From: an uncultured Clostridia bacterium
Lineage (GTDB): Bacteria; Bacillota; Clostridia; Christensenellales; DTU072
Assembly (NCBI GenBank): GCA_944372095.1
Contig: CALVYG010000002.1
Location: forward strand, 39,833 to 103,832
Direction of reading: 5' to 3'
Length of the DNA stretch: 64,000 nt
Position 1 is the stretch's first letter. Each line of letters opens with the position of its first letter. The translations under genes and the position numbers were made by a program. The notes beneath the pieces were generated by a model that had not been told where the DNA came from, made no database searches, and saw only the letters and a program-made list of their open reading frames with translations. Below, piece by piece: positions 61,293 to 64,000 of this stretch.

Positions 61293-62960
61293 TTATTTCT
61301 CCTCTTCCTCAGAACATGCCGCTTCGTCTTTATAATTTCCGACATTATCCGCATCGGTTAATCCGCTTCCGTCTTTTATTTCGGTGTTTTCCGCGTCTGA
61401 AAGTTTATTTTCCTGTCCGTATTCTTCGGTAAACAGTTCGAGTTCGTCTTCCCCGTCCTCTATTTTTACACCGCGTTCTTTTCTTGCCGCCGCCAGGTCG
61501 GCAAGCATTTTTTCTTTTCTTTGTCCGGTGATGTTATAGAAAAACATAGGAATACAGCAAAGTAACAGACAAATAGCCGGGATAAGGGTAACGAGCATAT
61601 ACATACCGTTACGTATACCGTTATCGAGCGTAGCGGGATTGACGAAATCGCTTCCTCCGCCCGCCGCCGCCATATCCTGTACGTTAAGTCCGACTATCAT
61701 ATACATTGCTATAATCATTGTAGTGGCAAGCGCGTTGCCGAGCTTGTTCACGAAAGACTGACACGCCGAACCGAGTCCTGTTTCTCTTCTTCCCGTTTTC
61801 AGTTCCATATCGTCGAGGCAATCGCCTATCATAGCGTAGCTTATAACGTTTATAATCCCGAGCGGAACGCTTGAAATAAGTAAAAACGGTATGAGCGCCC
61901 ATAGATTATACCCCGTTGTTATTCCTATAATATAGCCGATAATACCCGCTATTCCGCCGCCCAGACTTGTTGAGATAATCAAGGATTTATAACTGAATTT
62001 CTTTATCAGCAACGGACATAAAAGCATAGCTCCGAACATTCCCGCCGCCGTACAGATACTGAACACAAGCTGTACCGTGGATTGGCTCTGCGCTACCGTC
62101 ATTCCGTCGAGATAGAACGTATATCTCGATACGTGGATTGCAGCCGCCTGCAACATATATCTTCCGCTTGACAGTATTCCCATAATTACTATCAGCATAA
62201 GCTGTTTATGTCCGAAAATAAGTTTAAGCGGACTGACGTAATTGGCGTCGCGGACGGGTTTGGGAATTTTTATTCTTTCTTTTGTCGTGACGTAGCTTGA
62301 AACAAACAACAGACAGCCGCAAACGGACGCAACTATTGCCATTATCATATACCTTGTTTCGTAAGGAATTGCGTTTCCGTCCGAAGTTTTTATATAACCA
62401 AGCAGCATAATAATCGCCATCGGCACCGCGCTTCCTATACCGTTAAGCGTCCTTGCAAAAGAAAGGGTTTTCCCTCTTTCGGCGGCATTTGGCGTCATTG
62501 CGTTCGGAAGGCTCCAGAACGGCACGTCGCTCATTGTGTATATCATTCCCCAGAATACGTATATAAACGCCACCCAGACGTATGTCCCGGTTTCGTTATA
62601 AGACGAACTTCCCTGTTTTGAAAATTCGGGTACGAAAAACATAAAAAACGTTAATAACGCTATCGGAACCACTCCGTACACGATATACGGCTTATATTTC
62701 CCGAATTTCGAATCGCATCTGTCCGCTATCATTCCCATAATCGGGTCGTTTATCGCGTCCCAGATACGCGCAAGCAACATAAGCAACATAACGAAAAGCG
62801 GCGTGATTTTCATTACGTTCAAGTAGAAATCGGATATGTAACTGCTCATTGCGGCATAAATCATTCCTTGCCCGAGAGCGGCTATTCCGTATACCCAAAA
62901 CTCTTTTTTAGGAATATAATTCTTTCTTTTCGCGCAAACCGCGCCGGAATTCTCTGTCAT
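61293..62960 (-). CDS. GPH-family symporter, probably for inositol
   Basis: 555 residues, 12 membrane helices, MelB-like: ARIWDAINDPIMGMIADRCDSKFGKYKPYIVYG in the first half (DP motif and basic loop) and GDCLDDMELKTGRRETGLGSA in the second. An acidic ~60-residue tail follows (GEDELELFTEEYGQ). The position as first gene of the iol operon, 2 nt before iolB, suggests myo-inositol or a related cyclitol as substrate. Classical inositol carriers are IolT-type MFS or ABC systems. GGGAG precedes ATG 62960. Confidence 0.85.
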   Translation of the reverse strand: MTENSGAVCAKRKNYIPKKEFWVYGIAALGQGMIYAAMSSYISDFYLNVMKITPLFVMLLMLLARIWDAINDPIMGMIADRCDSKFGKYKPYIVYGVVPIALLTFFMFFVPEFSKQGSSSYNETGTYVWVAFIYVFWGMIYTMSDVPFWSLPNAMTPNAAERGKTLSFARTLNGIGSAVPMAIIMLLGYIKTSDGNAIPYETRYMIMAIVASVCGCLLFVSSYVTTKERIKIPKPVRDANYVSPLKLIFGHKQLMLIVIMGILSSGRYMLQAAAIHVSRYTFYLDGMTVAQSQSTVQLVFSICTAAGMFGAMLLCPLLIKKFSYKSLIISTSLGGGIAGIIGYIIGITTGYNLWALIPFLLISSVPLGIINVISYAMIGDCLDDMELKTGRRETGLGSACQSFVNKLGNALATTMIIAMYMIVGLNVQDMAAAGGGSDFVNPATLDNGIRNGMYMLVTLIPAICLLLCCIPMFFYNITGQRKEKMLADLAAARKERGVKIEDGEDELELFTEEYGQENKLSDAENTEIKDGSGLTDADNVGNYKDEAACSEEEEK

Positions 62961-63007
62961 CGTTCTCTCCCTGAATTTTATTATATAAATTACTTTATAT
63001 GGATTAA

Positions 63008-63036
63008 ATTATACAATACATTTTCCCCTTTGACAA
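63008..63036 (-). promoter_or_regulatory. Promoter of the inositol operon
   Basis: TTGTCA (63031-63036), 17 nt, TATAAT (63008-63013) on the minus strand, with a leader of ~40 nt. An AGCGCT core at 63053-63058 just upstream might be part of a regulator site, but its flanks are not clearly symmetric. No regulator gene is adjacent. Confidence 0.75.
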
Positions 63037-63104
63037 TACCCTAAATTTTACGAGCGCTTTATAATTTTTATAATATTTGAATCGCCGGGATAATTGTTTT
63101 TATA

Positions 63105-63133
63105 TTGACAATAAGGCTTTTTTGTTGTAGAAT
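63105..63133 (+). promoter_or_regulatory. Promoter of the MgtC-family gene
   Basis: TTGACA (63105-63110), 17 nt, TAGAAT (63128-63133). The leader is ~28 nt with AAGAAGG before ATG 63168. It rules out the in-frame start at 63105, which lies inside the -35 box. Confidence 0.78.
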
Positions 63134-63167
63134 AAAGAATATTTTTTATAAAGAAGGCTGGATACAG

Positions 63168-63866
63168 ATGATAGGAGCTTTTACTTTTTCCGTTCTCGAC
63201 TGGTCCGTTGAGGCATTAAATTGGTTAATTCGCGTACTTATCGCCGCGGCGTGCGGTTTCGTTATCGGTATGGAAAGAAAAAGCCGGTCAAAAGAAGCAG
63301 GCATACGCACTCATACGATTGTATGTATGGCGGCGGCTATTATGATGATTGTTTCTAAATACGGATTCACCGATATGGGCGAAAAAGCGTCGGACTACGG
63401 CAGAATTGCCGCTCAGGTTGTCAGCGGTATCGGATTCCTCGGCGCGGGTATTATTTTCTACAAACGCGATTTCCTTCACGGGCTTACTACCGCCGCGGGC
63501 ATCTGGGCTACTTCCGGTATCGGACTTGCCGTCGGCGCCGGAATGATTGTAATAGGCGTTTTTTCTACCGTCATCCTTGTCCTTTTACAAGTCATCCTTC
63601 ATCGTCCTTTGCGTTTCATTAAAGGGAAAACCACTACCGTTCTGAAAATGTCCGTTCTACTTGCTTCACCGGAAATTATCGATAAAATTACTTATATTTT
63701 CGATATCAAAAAATTCCTTAAATTCAAAACCGTTACAGGAGAAAACAATCAGGTTATGGCTGATATTGAGGCCGCTACCGAAGTTAATTTCTCCGCGAAA
63801 GAACTCTACGAATTTACCAAATCTTACGATTTTATCAAAACTTTGGAGAAAACGGACGAACTTTGA
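63168..63866 (+). CDS. MgtC/SapB-family membrane protein
   Basis: 232 residues. The MgtC membrane domain shows LIAAACGFVIGMERKSRSKEAGIRTHTIVCMAAAIMMIV, RIAAQVVSGIGFLGAGIIF and GLTTAAGIWATSGIGLAVG, with about five helices. A C-terminal ACT-like cytoplasmic domain lies at ~155-232. MgtC proteins influence Mg/phosphate homeostasis and the F-type ATPase in pathogens; the role here is not known. Monocistronic, with its own promoter and terminator. Confidence 0.9.
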   Translation: MIGAFTFSVLDWSVEALNWLIRVLIAAACGFVIGMERKSRSKEAGIRTHTIVCMAAAIMMIVSKYGFTDMGEKASDYGRIAAQVVSGIGFLGAGIIFYKRDFLHGLTTAAGIWATSGIGLAVGAGMIVIGVFSTVILVLLQVILHRPLRFIKGKTTTVLKMSVLLASPEIIDKITYIFDIKKFLKFKTVTGENNQVMADIEAATEVNFSAKELYEFTKSYDFIKTLEKTDEL

Positions 63867-63887
63867 TTTTATTGTTTCTTCATTAAC

Positions 63888-63916
63888 AAAAAGCTGCAAA
63901 AATTGCAGCTTTTTTA
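63888..63916 (+). terminator. Terminator of the MgtC-family gene
   Basis: Arms AAAAAGCTGC (63888-63897) and GCAGCTTTTTT (63905-63915) around a 7-nt loop, 22 nt after the stop. The last 84 bases of the window hold no recognisable gene; GTGGTAAAATAG at 63981-63992 could be a -10 region of a gene beyond the edge. Confidence 0.8.
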
Positions 63917-64000
63917 TTTATCGCGGTGAATTATACTATTAAGTGCAACAGAAGAGGGAGAAAAAAAGGAGTTCATACAAATCTGTGGTAAAATAGAGTT

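Noticed and set aside
63040..63070. LacI-type operator before the inositol operon
   Set aside because: Only the AGCGCT core is symmetric; the flanks do not match and no regulator gene is adjacent.
63917..64000. Left end of an IS30-like element at the window edge
   Set aside because: AAGTGCAACA and a -10-like TAAAAT recall such ends, but no inverted repeat partner or transposase is visible in the window.

Overview
The window looks like a chromosomal segment of an uncultured, gut-type member of the Clostridia (Bacillota). The grounds are A/G-rich Shine-Dalgarno sites, textbook housekeeping-sigma promoters with mostly 17-bp spacing, Sec/lipobox surface lipoproteins, a VanW protein, a RelQ-type alarmone synthetase, GPH sugar symporters and GLUG/MBG/LRR_5 surface repeats. 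A Christensenellales/Borkfalkiaceae-like placement is my inference and was not tested. No rRNA, tRNA, CRISPR array, prophage or complete insertion sequence was seen.

Layout. 1-6141 (minus): the N-terminal ~2,047 residues of a giant surface lipoprotein with MBG/Ig-like repeats, running off the left edge. 6308-10372 (minus): a membrane flippase-like protein and two FAD oxidoreductases; the first and last of these appear to be leaderless. 10577-17156 (plus): a tightly packed cluster of a possible 8-codon leader, a divergent class-I release factor, a UvrD-like SF1 helicase, a coiled-coil protein and a membrane-anchored beta-helix protein. I could not assign this cluster to a known system. 17231-20384: a GPH symporter and an unknown anchored protein. 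20645-28658 (plus): tyrS, yigZ, ilvE, NAD kinase, an acyltransferase-like protein, a zinc-ribbon membrane protein, glmM and a GlmU lacking most of its uridylyltransferase domain.

28708-35519 (minus): ileS, yqeY, mnmG and a tandem flavodoxin protein. 35593-37203 (minus): a BspA-like leucine-rich-repeat lipoprotein. 37458-40867 (plus): a GH13 alpha-glucosidase, an alkaline-phosphatase-superfamily protein and an alpha/beta hydrolase. 41009-43306 (minus): a large lipoprotein of unknown function. 43518-49063 (minus): a polyamine uptake operon (XRE-cupin regulator, potA, potB, potC, potD) ending in MTA/SAH nucleosidase. 49408-53379 (minus): a membrane protein with four DUF1508-like repeats, an HtrA-like protease lipoprotein with collagen-like triplets, and a small protein.

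53500-54068 is a non-coding cluster of five related hairpin repeats; two of them lie between 8-bp direct repeats just before a vanW gene. 54072-56227 holds vanW, a 52-residue zinc-ribbon gene and relQ. 56405-62960 (minus) is an inositol catabolic operon (GPH symporter, iolB, iolD, iolE, iolG) without iolC, iolJ or iolA. 63168-63866 (plus) is an MgtC-family membrane protein.

The strongest leads for something new are the release factor/helicase/coiled-coil/beta-helix cluster and a recurring leaderless promoter layout (-10 hexamer exactly 7 nt before ATG).
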